From: Larkinella humicola
GTDB taxonomy: Bacteria; Bacteroidota; Bacteroidia; Cytophagales; Spirosomataceae
DNA: 64,000 nt
Assembly: GCF_008727875.1 (NCBI RefSeq)
Contig: NZ_VTWS01000007.1
Location: 62,001-126,000, forward strand
Direction: 5' to 3'
In this document: positions 42,267-50,034 of the stretch, in pieces
Position numbering within the stretch: the first letter of the stretch is position 1
Layout: every line of letters starts with the position of its first letter
The notes under the pieces: model-generated
The model's database searches: none
What the model was told of the DNA's origin: nothing
The model's input: only the letters and a program-made list of their open reading frames with translations
Translations under genes and position numbers: made by a program

Positions 42267-43664
42267 ATGAATTCAAATACGGTTGCGCATTTTGATGCGG
42301 TTGTGATTGGGGTTGGACAGGCCGGAAATCCGCTGGCGACCGCCCTGGCCGAAAAAGGCTGGAAAACCGCCGTCATTGAACGGAATCACGTGGGCGGCAC
42401 CTGCGTCAACGACGGTTGCACACCCACCAAAACCCTGATTGCTTCCGCCCAGATGGCCTACCAGGCCCGTCGTTCGGCCGAATTCGGGATCGAAACCGGC
42501 GACGTTCGGGTTGATCTGAAAAAGGTGATGGCGCGCAAAAACCGCATGGTGGAAACTTCCCGCAAAAACATCGAAACGCATTTTGCGGAGACCGAAAACC
42601 TGACGCTTCTTTTCGGAGAGGCCCGGTTTAGTGGCAAGAAACAAATCGAACTTTCACGGCTCGATGGAACCCGGCAGACCCTGACAGCCGACACTATTTT
42701 TATCAATGCCGGTTGCAGCCCGACAAAACCGGATCTGGCGGGCCTGGATACGGTTCCGTGGCTGACCTCGACGTCAATCATGGAGTTGGAGGAGGTTCCC
42801 GAACACCTGCTGATCCTCGGGGGCGGTTACATCAGTCTGGAATTTGGGCAGATGTTCCGGCGGTTTGGCAGTGAGGTCACGATCATCGAACAGGGTCGGC
42901 AACTCCTGAGCCGCGAAGACGCCGATGTGTCCGACGAAATGGCCAAAATCCTGGAAAAGGAAGGCATTACCATTCTTCTGGATACGGAAGTGCATCAGGT
43001 GAGCCGGGCAGAAAACAGCCTCATCGAATTGCAGGTATCAACGAATAAACTGGCCAGCCGACTCCGGGGTACGCACCTGCTGGTGGCCGTCGGCCGAACG
43101 CCCAATACCGAAGCACTTCATTTGGAGGTGGCCGGAATTGAAACGGACGAAAAAGGGTTTATCCAGGTAAATGACCGGCTGGAAACCAGCCAACCCGGTG
43201 TGTATGCGCTGGGCGACATCAAAGGCGGGCCGGAATTCACCCACATTTCGTACGACGATTACCGGATCGTGAACCAAAATTTACTGGAAAAGGGCAACAC
43301 CAGCAAAGCCGACCGCCCGGTTCCGTATACCGTTTTTACCGATCCGCAACTGGGACGCATTGGGTTGAGCGAAAAAGAAGCCCGGCGGCAGGGAAAAACG
43401 ATTAAAATTGCCAACATACCGATGTCGCTGGTGGCCCGCGCCCAGCAAATGAGCCAATGCGAAGGTCTGATGAAAGTCGTCATCGACGCTCCCACCAGCC
43501 AGATCCTCGGTGCGGCCATTCTAGGTTCGGAAGGCGGTGAAATCATGACCATTCTCCAGGTTGCCATGATGGGTCACCTACCCTATCAACAACTCCGGGA
43601 TGCCATTTTTGCCCACCCAACGCTGGCCGAAGGACTCAATACGTTATTCACGAGGATGGACTAA
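42267..43664 (+). CDS. FAD/NAD(P)-dependent disulfide oxidoreductase (mercuric reductase/lipoamide dehydrogenase-like)
   Basis: A 465-residue class I pyridine nucleotide-disulfide oxidoreductase. FAD motif VVIGVGQAGNPLA (12-24), the redox-active pair in GGTCVNDGCTPTK (Cys46, Cys51), the NAD(P) motif LILGGGYISLEFG, the second FAD motif VYALGDIKGG and the catalytic His-Glu pair near the end (FAHPTLAEGL). The CVNDGC and TPTK spelling is closer to mercuric-reductase-like and uncharacterised members than to lipoamide dehydrogenase (CLNVGC). Its stop codon abuts the egtB start (TAA then ATG), so it is translated with egtB and egtD. A role as a low-molecular-weight thiol disulfide reductase is inferred from that neighbourhood. 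Confidence 0.88.
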   Translation: MNSNTVAHFDAVVIGVGQAGNPLATALAEKGWKTAVIERNHVGGTCVNDGCTPTKTLIASAQMAYQARRSAEFGIETGDVRVDLKKVMARKNRMVETSRKNIETHFAETENLTLLFGEARFSGKKQIELSRLDGTRQTLTADTIFINAGCSPTKPDLAGLDTVPWLTSTSIMELEEVPEHLLILGGGYISLEFGQMFRRFGSEVTIIEQGRQLLSREDADVSDEMAKILEKEGITILLDTEVHQVSRAENSLIELQVSTNKLASRLRGTHLLVAVGRTPNTEALHLEVAGIETDEKGFIQVNDRLETSQPGVYALGDIKGGPEFTHISYDDYRIVNQNLLEKGNTSKADRPVPYTVFTDPQLGRIGLSEKEARRQGKTIKIANIPMSLVARAQQMSQCEGLMKVVIDAPTSQILGAAILGSEGGEIMTILQVAMMGHLPYQQLRDAIFAHPTLAEGLNTLFTRMD

Positions 43665-44870
43665 ATGATGCTACAAAATCCCGTTTTACCCAAAAACGCA
43701 ACCTTGTCGGATGCTTACCAACGCGTTCGAAACTGGACGGAGCGGCTCTGTGCCTCGCTGGAAACGGAGGATTATGTCGTTCAGCCCACGGCCGACGTCA
43801 GCCCGCCTAAGTGGCATCTGGGCCACACCACCTGGTTTTGGGAGCATTTCATCCTGACACCACACGCCCCCGGTTACCGCATTTTTCACGATGATTTCAG
43901 CTTTGTTTTCAATAGCTACTACGAATCGGTGGGTCGGCGGGTGCTGCGGACCCAGCGCGGGAACCTGAGTCGCCCAACGGTGGCCGAAGTTTATCGCTAC
44001 CGGGCCTACGTCGATGAAGCCATGAACCGGTTTTTAGCTAACCGTTCTGCAAGCGCTGAACTCGAAAACCTGATTGAACTGGGCCTGAACCACGAGCAGC
44101 AACACCAGGAATTGCTCATCACCGACATCAAATACATTCTGGGACACAATCCGCTTTTTCCGGCCATCGACATGCCAGTCAATGAGCAGCTTGCAGATTT
44201 ACCAATTCCGACTATTGAAATACCAGAGGGAATCTATTCCATTGGTTTTCAGCCGGAAGCGGGCGGTTTTTGTTTTGATAATGAGCTGGGGTTTCACCGG
44301 GTTTACCTGCATGAAACCACCCTCGACGGCCAATTGGTTACCAACGCCGACTACCTGGAATTTATCGAAGCGGGCGGCTACCGTCAGTTTCAGCACTGGT
44401 TGTCGGATGGCTGGGCCTGGGTGAAGGCCAACGGGATCGAAGCACCTCTGTACTGGCACCGAGTTGAAGACCAATGGAATACCTACACGTTTTCCGGCCT
44501 TCAACCCATCGATCTGACTTTGCCGGTTTGCCACGTCAGCTATTACGAAGCCGATGCGTACGCCCGCTGGCGCGGTCGGCGTTTGCCGACCGAAGCGGAG
44601 TGGGAAACGGCCGCCCTCCTACCCGCCAATCACCGCCTGGCCTGGGGCCTGCGCTGGGAGTGGACGGGATCGGCTTACCTGCCCTACCCCGGTTTTAAAA
44701 CCGCCGAAGGTGCGGTGGGTGAATACAATGGCAAATTCATGAGTGGCCAGATGGTCCTTCGCGGAGGGTCCGTTGCTACGCCGGAAGGACACAGCCGCCC
44801 CACGTACCGAAATTTTTTCCAACCCGACAAACGATGGCAATTCACCGGCATTCGGCTGGCAGCCCTCTGA
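43665..44870 (+). CDS. egtB: Ergothioneine-type sulfoxide synthase EgtB
   Basis: A 401-residue protein with an N-terminal DinB-like four-helix domain and a C-terminal formylglycine-generating-enzyme-like domain. Probable iron ligands are His51 in PPKWHLGHTTWFWE and His143/His147 in LNHEQQHQELL, matching the His-Xn-His-x3-His pattern of EgtB. The FGE-like half has RLPTEAEWETAA, LRWEWTGSAYLPYPGF and LRGGSVATPEGHSRPTYRNFF. EgtB joins hercynine to a thiol (gamma-glutamylcysteine or cysteine) with O2. Because no egtA or egtC is present here, a cysteine-using type is possible. Two adjacent Met codons compete as start. It lies between the disulfide reductase and egtD in one operon. Confidence 0.9.
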   Translation: MMLQNPVLPKNATLSDAYQRVRNWTERLCASLETEDYVVQPTADVSPPKWHLGHTTWFWEHFILTPHAPGYRIFHDDFSFVFNSYYESVGRRVLRTQRGNLSRPTVAEVYRYRAYVDEAMNRFLANRSASAELENLIELGLNHEQQHQELLITDIKYILGHNPLFPAIDMPVNEQLADLPIPTIEIPEGIYSIGFQPEAGGFCFDNELGFHRVYLHETTLDGQLVTNADYLEFIEAGGYRQFQHWLSDGWAWVKANGIEAPLYWHRVEDQWNTYTFSGLQPIDLTLPVCHVSYYEADAYARWRGRRLPTEAEWETAALLPANHRLAWGLRWEWTGSAYLPYPGFKTAEGAVGEYNGKFMSGQMVLRGGSVATPEGHSRPTYRNFFQPDKRWQFTGIRLAAL

Positions 44871-44884
44871 ATGCTGACCTCTCC

Positions 44885-45883
44885 ATGACAAAAATAGATT
44901 CATCGTTGAATGACTCGCTGGTGCTGCAAAGCGACTTCGCGAATGAAGTGGGCACCGGCCTGACCAAAACGCCGAAGCGGTTGCCGTCGCGCTTCTTTTA
45001 TGATGACGAAGGAAGCCGCCTGTTTGCGGAAATCATGCACCTGCCCGAATACTACCTGACCCGCTCCGAATACGAGATTCTGGATACCAATCAGGAAGAA
45101 CTGCTCCGGCTCTTTGCCTCCGACGGCCGGCCTTTCGAGTTGATCGAACTGGGAGCTGGCGATGGCCTGAAAACCAAAATCCTGTTGAATCATTTCTGGT
45201 CGGAACAGGCGGATTTCACGTACGTTCCCGTCGATATTTCCCAGGCTGCCATCGATAACCTGACGGCGGATATTCGGAAAAAGTGGCCTCAAATGCCGAT
45301 TCAGCCCCGGCACGACAATTATTTTAACGCCATCGAACAGTTATCGAACCGCACGGAAACTGTCCAGAACCGTCCCCGGCTGGTGGTGCTCTTTCTGGGA
45401 TCGAACATCGGCAACTTCTCTCCCACCGAAGCCCGCGATTTTTTCCGGCAAATCAGCCAGTCGCTGCAACCGGGTGATCTGGTGCTGACGGGGTTTGATC
45501 TGCAAAAACATCCGGCGGTCATTCATGCAGCTTACAACGACCGGCAGGGTTTAACGAGGGCTTTCAACCTGAATCTGCTTCGGCGAATCAACCGCGAACT
45601 GAACGCCAATTTCGACCTCTCCGCCTTCGATCACTACGAAATGTATCATCCCGAAACCGGTGAGGCCCGGAGTTATCTCGTCAGCCAGAAAGAACAAACC
45701 GTAACAATTCGGGATCTGAACCTGACCGTGCCGTTTGGATACGGCGAGATCATTCACACCGAAATTTCACGCAAATTTACCCGGGAGGGCATTGCCCAAC
45801 TGGCCGAGCAAAGCGGTTTCGAACTGACCAACTGGTTTACGGATTGCAAACATTACTTTGCCGATGTTATTTTTCGGAAATAA
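44885..45883 (+). CDS. egtD: L-histidine N-alpha-methyltransferase EgtD
   Basis: A protein of about 332 residues from the ATG at 44885, 14 bp after egtB; the frame is open further upstream inside egtB, but that part (MAIHRHSAGSPLN) is not family-like. SAM motif ELGAGDGLKTKILL, the characteristic FFYDDEGSRLFAEIMHLPEYYLTRSEYEIL start, LFLGSNIGNF and the C-terminal EISRKFTREGIAQLAEQSGF are all hallmarks of the DUF2260/EgtD family. It trimethylates histidine to hercynine. With EgtB this gives the route to hercynyl-cysteine sulfoxide; the C-S lyase must be encoded elsewhere or replaced by a generic PLP lyase. Confidence 0.92.
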   Translation: MTKIDSSLNDSLVLQSDFANEVGTGLTKTPKRLPSRFFYDDEGSRLFAEIMHLPEYYLTRSEYEILDTNQEELLRLFASDGRPFELIELGAGDGLKTKILLNHFWSEQADFTYVPVDISQAAIDNLTADIRKKWPQMPIQPRHDNYFNAIEQLSNRTETVQNRPRLVVLFLGSNIGNFSPTEARDFFRQISQSLQPGDLVLTGFDLQKHPAVIHAAYNDRQGLTRAFNLNLLRRINRELNANFDLSAFDHYEMYHPETGEARSYLVSQKEQTVTIRDLNLTVPFGYGEIIHTEISRKFTREGIAQLAEQSGFELTNWFTDCKHYFADVIFRK

Positions 45884-45886
45884 AAC

Positions 45887-45924
45887 ACCCCTGGAAACGC
45901 CGGTTTGCAATCGTTTCCGGGGGT
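45887..45924 (+). terminator. Hairpin after egtD
   Basis: ACCCCTGGAAACG (45887-45899) pairs with CGTTTCCGGGGGT (45912-45924), with one G-T wobble and a 12-nt loop. It lies four bases after the egtD stop. No U-tract; the convergent NmrA-like gene ends at 45952. Confidence 0.6.
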
Positions 45925-45951
45925 ATTACGGGATTCATTATACGCAGCTCA

Positions 45952-46830
45952 TCAGACCAGTTCAGCCGCACGACGGAACGCGCCCGCGTGCTCTTTGACG
46001 AAATCACCATACGAACGGGGTACTCTTCCCAGCAGTTTCGTCAACACCTCAAGTTGATCCGCAGATGCCTTCAGACCCTGCGTCTGGAAAAGATCGTACA
46101 TCTGAACCCAATCGTCTACCAACCACCCCGGTAGCCATTGTTTTGCCTGGGTAGCCCACGCCTGAAGATCGTTACCGGCATACCGGACATCATATCCGAG
46201 GTGTTCCGTCAGAATCCGGGCGGTGGATTCTCCTGTTAAAATTTCAGGACCCACCAACGGAATCCGCTGGCCGTCGTATTCATCCGTCAGCAGCACCCGG
46301 ACGGCGGCCTCCGCAATGTCGCGCACATCGACCCGGCTCAATCCACCACTGCCGTAGGGCTGGGTATATAATCCGTAGTTCGTGATGCCGTCTTTGAAAA
46401 AGAAATCGTTCTGGAAAAAATTATTGGGGCAAATGAAAACGTAATTCAAACCTGACCCCAGAATGGCTTTTTCAATGGCAATTTTCGTATGAAAGTGGGG
46501 AATATGCGCGCCTTCGTGAACGTTGTGAATGCTTTGGTACACGATTTTTTTTACCCCCGCCCGCCGGGCTGCTGCCACGGCATACGAGCCCTGTGCGATT
46601 TCGGTATGCCCCTGCCGGTTGAGCAAAAAGACGCGGTCGATGCCGTCAAACGCTTTGGGTAAAGTGGCGGGTTCGTCCAGATTACCGATGGCGGCTTCTA
46701 CCCCTTCGGGCAACAAAACGGCTTTTTCGGCGGAGGTGACCAGCACGCGGACGGCTTGCCGGTGGCGCAGAAGTTCGCTGACAATCGGGCTTCCGACGGT
46801 GCCCGTTCCGCCGATGACTAAAGTTTTCAT
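45952..46830 (-). CDS. NmrA-like atypical SDR (NAD(P)-binding protein)
   Basis: A 292-residue protein with the N-terminal nucleotide-binding motif LVIGGTGTVGSPIVSELL and the strands GVEAAIGNLDEPATLPKAFDGIDRVFLLN, which mark the NmrA/HSCARG atypical SDR group. The active-site Tyr-Lys pair of classical SDRs is absent or displaced (KKIVYQSIHN, HFHTKIAIEKAILGSGLNY). Members act as redox sensors, quinone reductases or epimerase-like enzymes. Nothing here fixes the substrate. It is divergent from the DMT transporter gene and convergent with egtD. Confidence 0.85.
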   Translation of the reverse strand: MKTLVIGGTGTVGSPIVSELLRHRQAVRVLVTSAEKAVLLPEGVEAAIGNLDEPATLPKAFDGIDRVFLLNRQGHTEIAQGSYAVAAARRAGVKKIVYQSIHNVHEGAHIPHFHTKIAIEKAILGSGLNYVFICPNNFFQNDFFFKDGITNYGLYTQPYGSGGLSRVDVRDIAEAAVRVLLTDEYDGQRIPLVGPEILTGESTARILTEHLGYDVRYAGNDLQAWATQAKQWLPGWLVDDWVQMYDLFQTQGLKASADQLEVLTKLLGRVPRSYGDFVKEHAGAFRRAAELV

Positions 46831-47015
46831 GGTGTTTGGTTTGTGTTGTTTACGGTTTCAAAGGTGGGCGGTTTTGCCCACCATCCCAATAAGCAAACCC
46901 ACGAAACGGAAAAAGCCGGGGTTGAAGTGTCTCCTCTCCCGGCTCGTTATCCCAAATACATCCCCTGTCAGATCGAAATTAAAAAGGTTAGCTGGCACAA
47001 GCAGATGCTTCACCG

Positions 47016-47023
47016 TACCTTTG
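47016..47023 (+). promoter_or_regulatory. Candidate -7 box directly upstream of the DMT transporter start
   Basis: TACCTTTG, a perfect TAnnTTTG, ends only four bases before the ATG at 47028. If used, transcription would start at or within the start codon, giving a leaderless mRNA. The -33 region lacks a clear TTG. Confidence 0.35.
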
Positions 47024-47027
47024 CGGC

Positions 47028-47894
47028 ATGAAATTTCTCCTGCCCGGCCTGCTGTTTGCCGCTTTGTGGGCCTCCGCTTCGGCGGCCACTAAATTTGGTG
47101 TCCTGTCGGCCGATCCGCTCATCCTGGCCAACGTCCGATTCCTGATTGCCGGGCCGCTGATGCTCCTCGTAGCCCACGGTCTACAGCGCAAATCGCTCCC
47201 CAACCGCACCGAATTCGGGCGTTTGACGGTCTTTGCCCTCTTGAATACCACCATCTACCTCGGTGCCTTCGTTCTGGCCATCAAACAGGTTTCTGCCGGG
47301 ATTGGCAGCCTGTCGACGGCCACCAGCCCGCTGTTTATCACACTGCTTTCTGCCATCTGGCTAAGTCGCCCCATCCGCTGGTACGAAGCTGCGGGCATTG
47401 TGTTCGGCATGGCGGGGGTTTGGGTGGTCACCTATCCGCTTCTCCAGAACAGTTTTGCCACGATTCCGGGTTTATTGATTCTGCTGGGCGGTATGGTTTC
47501 GGTATCGGCGGCAACGGTCTATTACGCCCGTTTTACCTGGAAGCTCCCGAGTCTGGTCATCAATGGCTGGCAGGTGCTGATTGGTGGTCTGTTGCTGTTG
47601 CCTTTCACGCTTCTATTTGCCGATTTTGAACCGTCGCATTTCGACGCCCGGTTCTGGTGGTCCATTTTCTGGCTGATCATTCCGGTTTCCGTCGTTGCCC
47701 TCCAACTCTGGTTCTATCTGGTCCGGCAGGATGCCGTTCAGGCGTCGCTCTGGCTGTTCCTTTGCCCGATTTTTGGTTTCGGGTATGCCGCCGTTCTCCT
47801 GGACGAACCCCTCTCAATTTACACCTTAATCGGCACGGTACTGGTATTGATGGGCCTGTATCTGGGGCAACGCGACAAGTTCAAGCGGCCCTGA
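47028..47894 (+). CDS. DMT-superfamily (EamA) transporter
   Basis: A 288-residue polytopic protein with ten predicted hydrophobic helices in two EamA repeats: LFAALWASASAATKFG...YLGAFVLAIKQVSAGIGSLSTATSPLFITLLSAIWL in the first half and VSVSAATVYYARFTW...LWLFLCPIFGFGYAAVLLDEPLS in the second. The substrate is unknown; EamA carriers export amino acids, metabolites or sugars across the inner membrane. The start at 47028 gives a proper first helix. It is divergent from the NmrA-like gene by about 200 bp, with no co-transcribed partner. Confidence 0.88.
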   Translation: MKFLLPGLLFAALWASASAATKFGVLSADPLILANVRFLIAGPLMLLVAHGLQRKSLPNRTEFGRLTVFALLNTTIYLGAFVLAIKQVSAGIGSLSTATSPLFITLLSAIWLSRPIRWYEAAGIVFGMAGVWVVTYPLLQNSFATIPGLLILLGGMVSVSAATVYYARFTWKLPSLVINGWQVLIGGLLLLPFTLLFADFEPSHFDARFWWSIFWLIIPVSVVALQLWFYLVRQDAVQASLWLFLCPIFGFGYAAVLLDEPLSIYTLIGTVLVLMGLYLGQRDKFKRP

Positions 47895-48205
47895 CAGTGC
47901 CGGGCCGTCGTACGGTCGAAGCCCCGGTCAGCGGCTAAACCCGGTCAGTTACAATGACCCAGTATGCAGCCAAAATCTCTATTACAGTTCCACAGTTTTT
48001 GCATGCGCTAAGGAGCCTAAAAATAGGCAACCCTGTCAGGGTCTCCGACCGCTGACAGGATTCTTCTCCCCGCTTTTTTCAAAAAAACCGGGTTCAAAAA
48101 AACACTCCTTCTGTCCACCAAAATACCCCTGATAATCAACTAATTAATACCCTAAAATAATTGTAAAATCCGGAACACCAAACCGTCTTTTTATGTTCTT
48201 ATTAT
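47895..48205. other. 311-bp spacer with a CCTGTCAG hairpin
   Basis: The only structure I see is a hairpin at 48032-48059: CCTGTCAG/CTGACAGG arms with an inner GGTC/GACC stem. It is a likely terminator for the DMT transporter transcript (no U-tract) and shares its core with the hairpin at 7190-7239. The final 80 bp before 48206 are AT-rich and probably hold the promoter of the next gene, but no clear TAnnTTTG is visible. Confidence 0.55.
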
Positions 48206-49258
48206 ATGAACGAGAACACAGAAAAATTGACGACTCAAGAGGGCAAACTGGTGTCGTTTGTGCCAGCCCAGCCCGTGGACGAAACCTGGCGGAAATCCAT
48301 TCCGGCGCAGGTGTTTCTAAACCACTTCTTCGCGATTGATTTTCACATTCAACGACAAAACGATCTATTCGATCTCCGTCGTTTTCCCCTCTTTCAGGAC
48401 TTTGCACCCGCCGTTTCCGACGAACAGCGCAAGGCTTTGGAAAAGTTGCTACTCAATAGCTGGAGTGCCGAATATGCCCTCCGGATTACGCCGGTGGTGA
48501 ATGACAACCAGTATCTGCAAAGCTCGCTGCACTGGACGTTCCCGCAGGCCTATTACAGCGTTTTGTTCAGCGTACGCGCTTTCCTGCACACGATGGGAGA
48601 ACCGGTCAGCAATGAGGAGATCATTCGCCGGCGCATCGGAAACATGGTTGTCCGGGGCTATTACCCGGCTTCGGTGGGTTTCTATGCATCCGGCCCGTTG
48701 AATGGCTACCGGACGATGCGGTTGCCACTGGCGAAGTTCGATATTGCGAAACCGGACCTAACGCTGCCTTCGCGCGAGTCGGCCGCCCAGATTGAGATTG
48801 CCCAGTTTCTGAAAACCTCCCGCGACCGGCGCATCAAAGCCCTGCGGCAGGCGATTCAGAACAATCCCAAAACCGCATTACGGAGTGCACGGACAGGCAA
48901 GGTTCTGCAAAAATTTGGCGTTGATCAATACAAGCAGTTGGGGAAACAGATTGGCTACACGACGTATTTCGACGCGCTGAGCCGACTGCGGATTTCGTCG
49001 AGTAACCGCGAAATCGAGCGGTTTGTCGAATCGGAAATCGATGTTCGGTTGTTTCACGAAAGCCTAGTCAACATCGTGTCGCATATCAATGCCGTTCACG
49101 AAGCCTACATTGCCAAAGCACTCGGTATTCAGGGGTATAAAAATCTGATTGCCAAACTGCCCTCCTACCTTCAGGAAGGATTCCTGCGCGATCGGCTGAA
49201 CACGGTGATCGAACCGATGCTGCGGCCTGAACAACAGGAACTGCGCATTGCAGCGTAA
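48206..49258 (+). CDS. Hypothetical cytoplasmic protein
   Basis: A 350-residue protein with no signal peptide or membrane span. It contains helical sequence throughout, with LHWTFPQAYYSVLFSVRAFLHTMGEPVSNEEIIRRRIG in the middle and a long basic helical region (FLKTSRDRRIKALRQAIQNNPKTALRSARTG). The first half loosely recalls HEPN-like helical proteins (tyrosine-rich AYYSVLFSVRAFL), but no RxxxxH motif is evident, so I do not make that call. No neighbour suggests a role. The ATG at 48206 is the first in frame. Confidence 0.6.
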   Translation: MNENTEKLTTQEGKLVSFVPAQPVDETWRKSIPAQVFLNHFFAIDFHIQRQNDLFDLRRFPLFQDFAPAVSDEQRKALEKLLLNSWSAEYALRITPVVNDNQYLQSSLHWTFPQAYYSVLFSVRAFLHTMGEPVSNEEIIRRRIGNMVVRGYYPASVGFYASGPLNGYRTMRLPLAKFDIAKPDLTLPSRESAAQIEIAQFLKTSRDRRIKALRQAIQNNPKTALRSARTGKVLQKFGVDQYKQLGKQIGYTTYFDALSRLRISSSNREIERFVESEIDVRLFHESLVNIVSHINAVHEAYIAKALGIQGYKNLIAKLPSYLQEGFLRDRLNTVIEPMLRPEQQELRIAA

Positions 49259-49268
49259 AATTTCAGAT

Positions 49269-49361
49269 AATCATAAATGTAAAATGATGAATGATAAATG
49301 TAAACGTGTTGGCTTCACATCCCTTTTTACATTTATCATTCATCATTTTACATTTATGATT
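49269..49361. repeat. Intergenic inverted repeat with perfect 36-bp arms
   Basis: 49269-49304 is the exact reverse complement of 49326-49361, with a 21-bp loop. The arm contains ATAAATGTAAAATGATGAAT and a further TAAATGTAAA unit. It is about 84% identical to the arm of the element at 10431-10522. It fills the spacer between two convergent genes, from 10 bp after one stop to 8 bp before the other. Confidence 0.9.
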
Positions 49362-49369
49362 GCTTTCTT

Positions 49370-49933
49370 TTATTTCTCTTCCAGATACAATCGGCATTTT
49401 TCCAGATATTGACCAACGGGCGGCATTTCAACCTCCGTTTCCTTGGCCAGTTCATCCCAGCCGCGAACCTGCAAAATGCCCCGGAAATACGGATTGGCTT
49501 CAAACGCCTGGGCTTCCTCCGCCGACATCGGCCCACCCTGAAATTCCAGCGTTTTCAGGCTGGCTTCCGAGAGTTTGTTGAAATAAGCGGGATTCTTATA
49601 CGTCAGATACCGCTTCGCATTGACGTGGTGCTCAATCAGTTGGGCGACTTTCTCCGAAAAACCGCGTTCCCGCAGCCAGTCCGCGCCCAGCTTTTCATGA
49701 TCAACGCGACCGTATTCATCCATATGATCTTCCGCCAGATCCGACGGCAGCAGATGACCAATATCGTGCAGAAAAGCCGCAATGATCGTTTCATCGTCAG
49801 CCCCGGCCCGCTCGGCCAGCATCGCCGATTGCAACATGTGTTCCAGTTGCGAAACGGGCTCCCCGTAATAATCATCCGATCCATGCTGATCAAACAGCTC
49901 GGTGATTTCAGTAATTGTCTGCTCGGTGTTCAT
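49370..49933 (-). CDS. HD-domain mixed-valent diiron oxygenase, PhnZ-like
   Basis: A 187-residue HD-fold protein. Putative metal ligands His32, His56-Asp57, His79, His102 or His103 and Asp160 match in order and spacing the six ligands of PhnZ (phosphonate-cleaving oxygenase). The substrate-gating Tyr/Glu pair of PhnZ also appears, in DYYGEPVSQLEHMLQSA (Tyr22, Glu25), and the terminal RGWDELAKE is typical of this group. Such enzymes use an Fe(II)/Fe(III) pair and O2 to break C-P or C-C bonds. No PhnY-like dioxygenase or phosphonate transporter is in the window, so the substrate is uncertain. Single gene between two inverted repeats. Confidence 0.82.
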   Translation of the reverse strand: MNTEQTITEITELFDQHGSDDYYGEPVSQLEHMLQSAMLAERAGADDETIIAAFLHDIGHLLPSDLAEDHMDEYGRVDHEKLGADWLRERGFSEKVAQLIEHHVNAKRYLTYKNPAYFNKLSEASLKTLEFQGGPMSAEEAQAFEANPYFRGILQVRGWDELAKETEVEMPPVGQYLEKCRLYLEEK

Positions 49934-49944
49934 TTTTTGAATGA

Positions 49945-50028
49945 GTGATTGAGTGATTGGGCGATTGAGTGAATAGGGTGCCAGGAATCCGGCAGGTTAT
50001 TCACTCAATCGCCCAATCACTCAATCAC
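49945..50028. repeat. Intergenic inverted repeat with perfect 31-bp arms of GTGATTGA units
   Basis: 49945-49975 is the exact reverse complement of 49998-50028. The arm is four degenerate 8-mers: GTGATTGA, GTGATTGG, GCGATTGA, GTGAATA. It lies between the susD stop and the HD-protein start on the same strand. Confidence 0.9.
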
Positions 50029-50034
50029 AATTGG

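Noticed and set aside
48206-49258. Considered as a HEPN-type toxin or defence protein
   Set aside because: No RxxxxH motif and no antitoxin-like neighbour; left as hypothetical.
49269-49361. Considered as CRISPR repeat units
   Set aside because: The repeats are inverted, not direct with spacers, and no cas genes are present; the same holds for the other palindromes.
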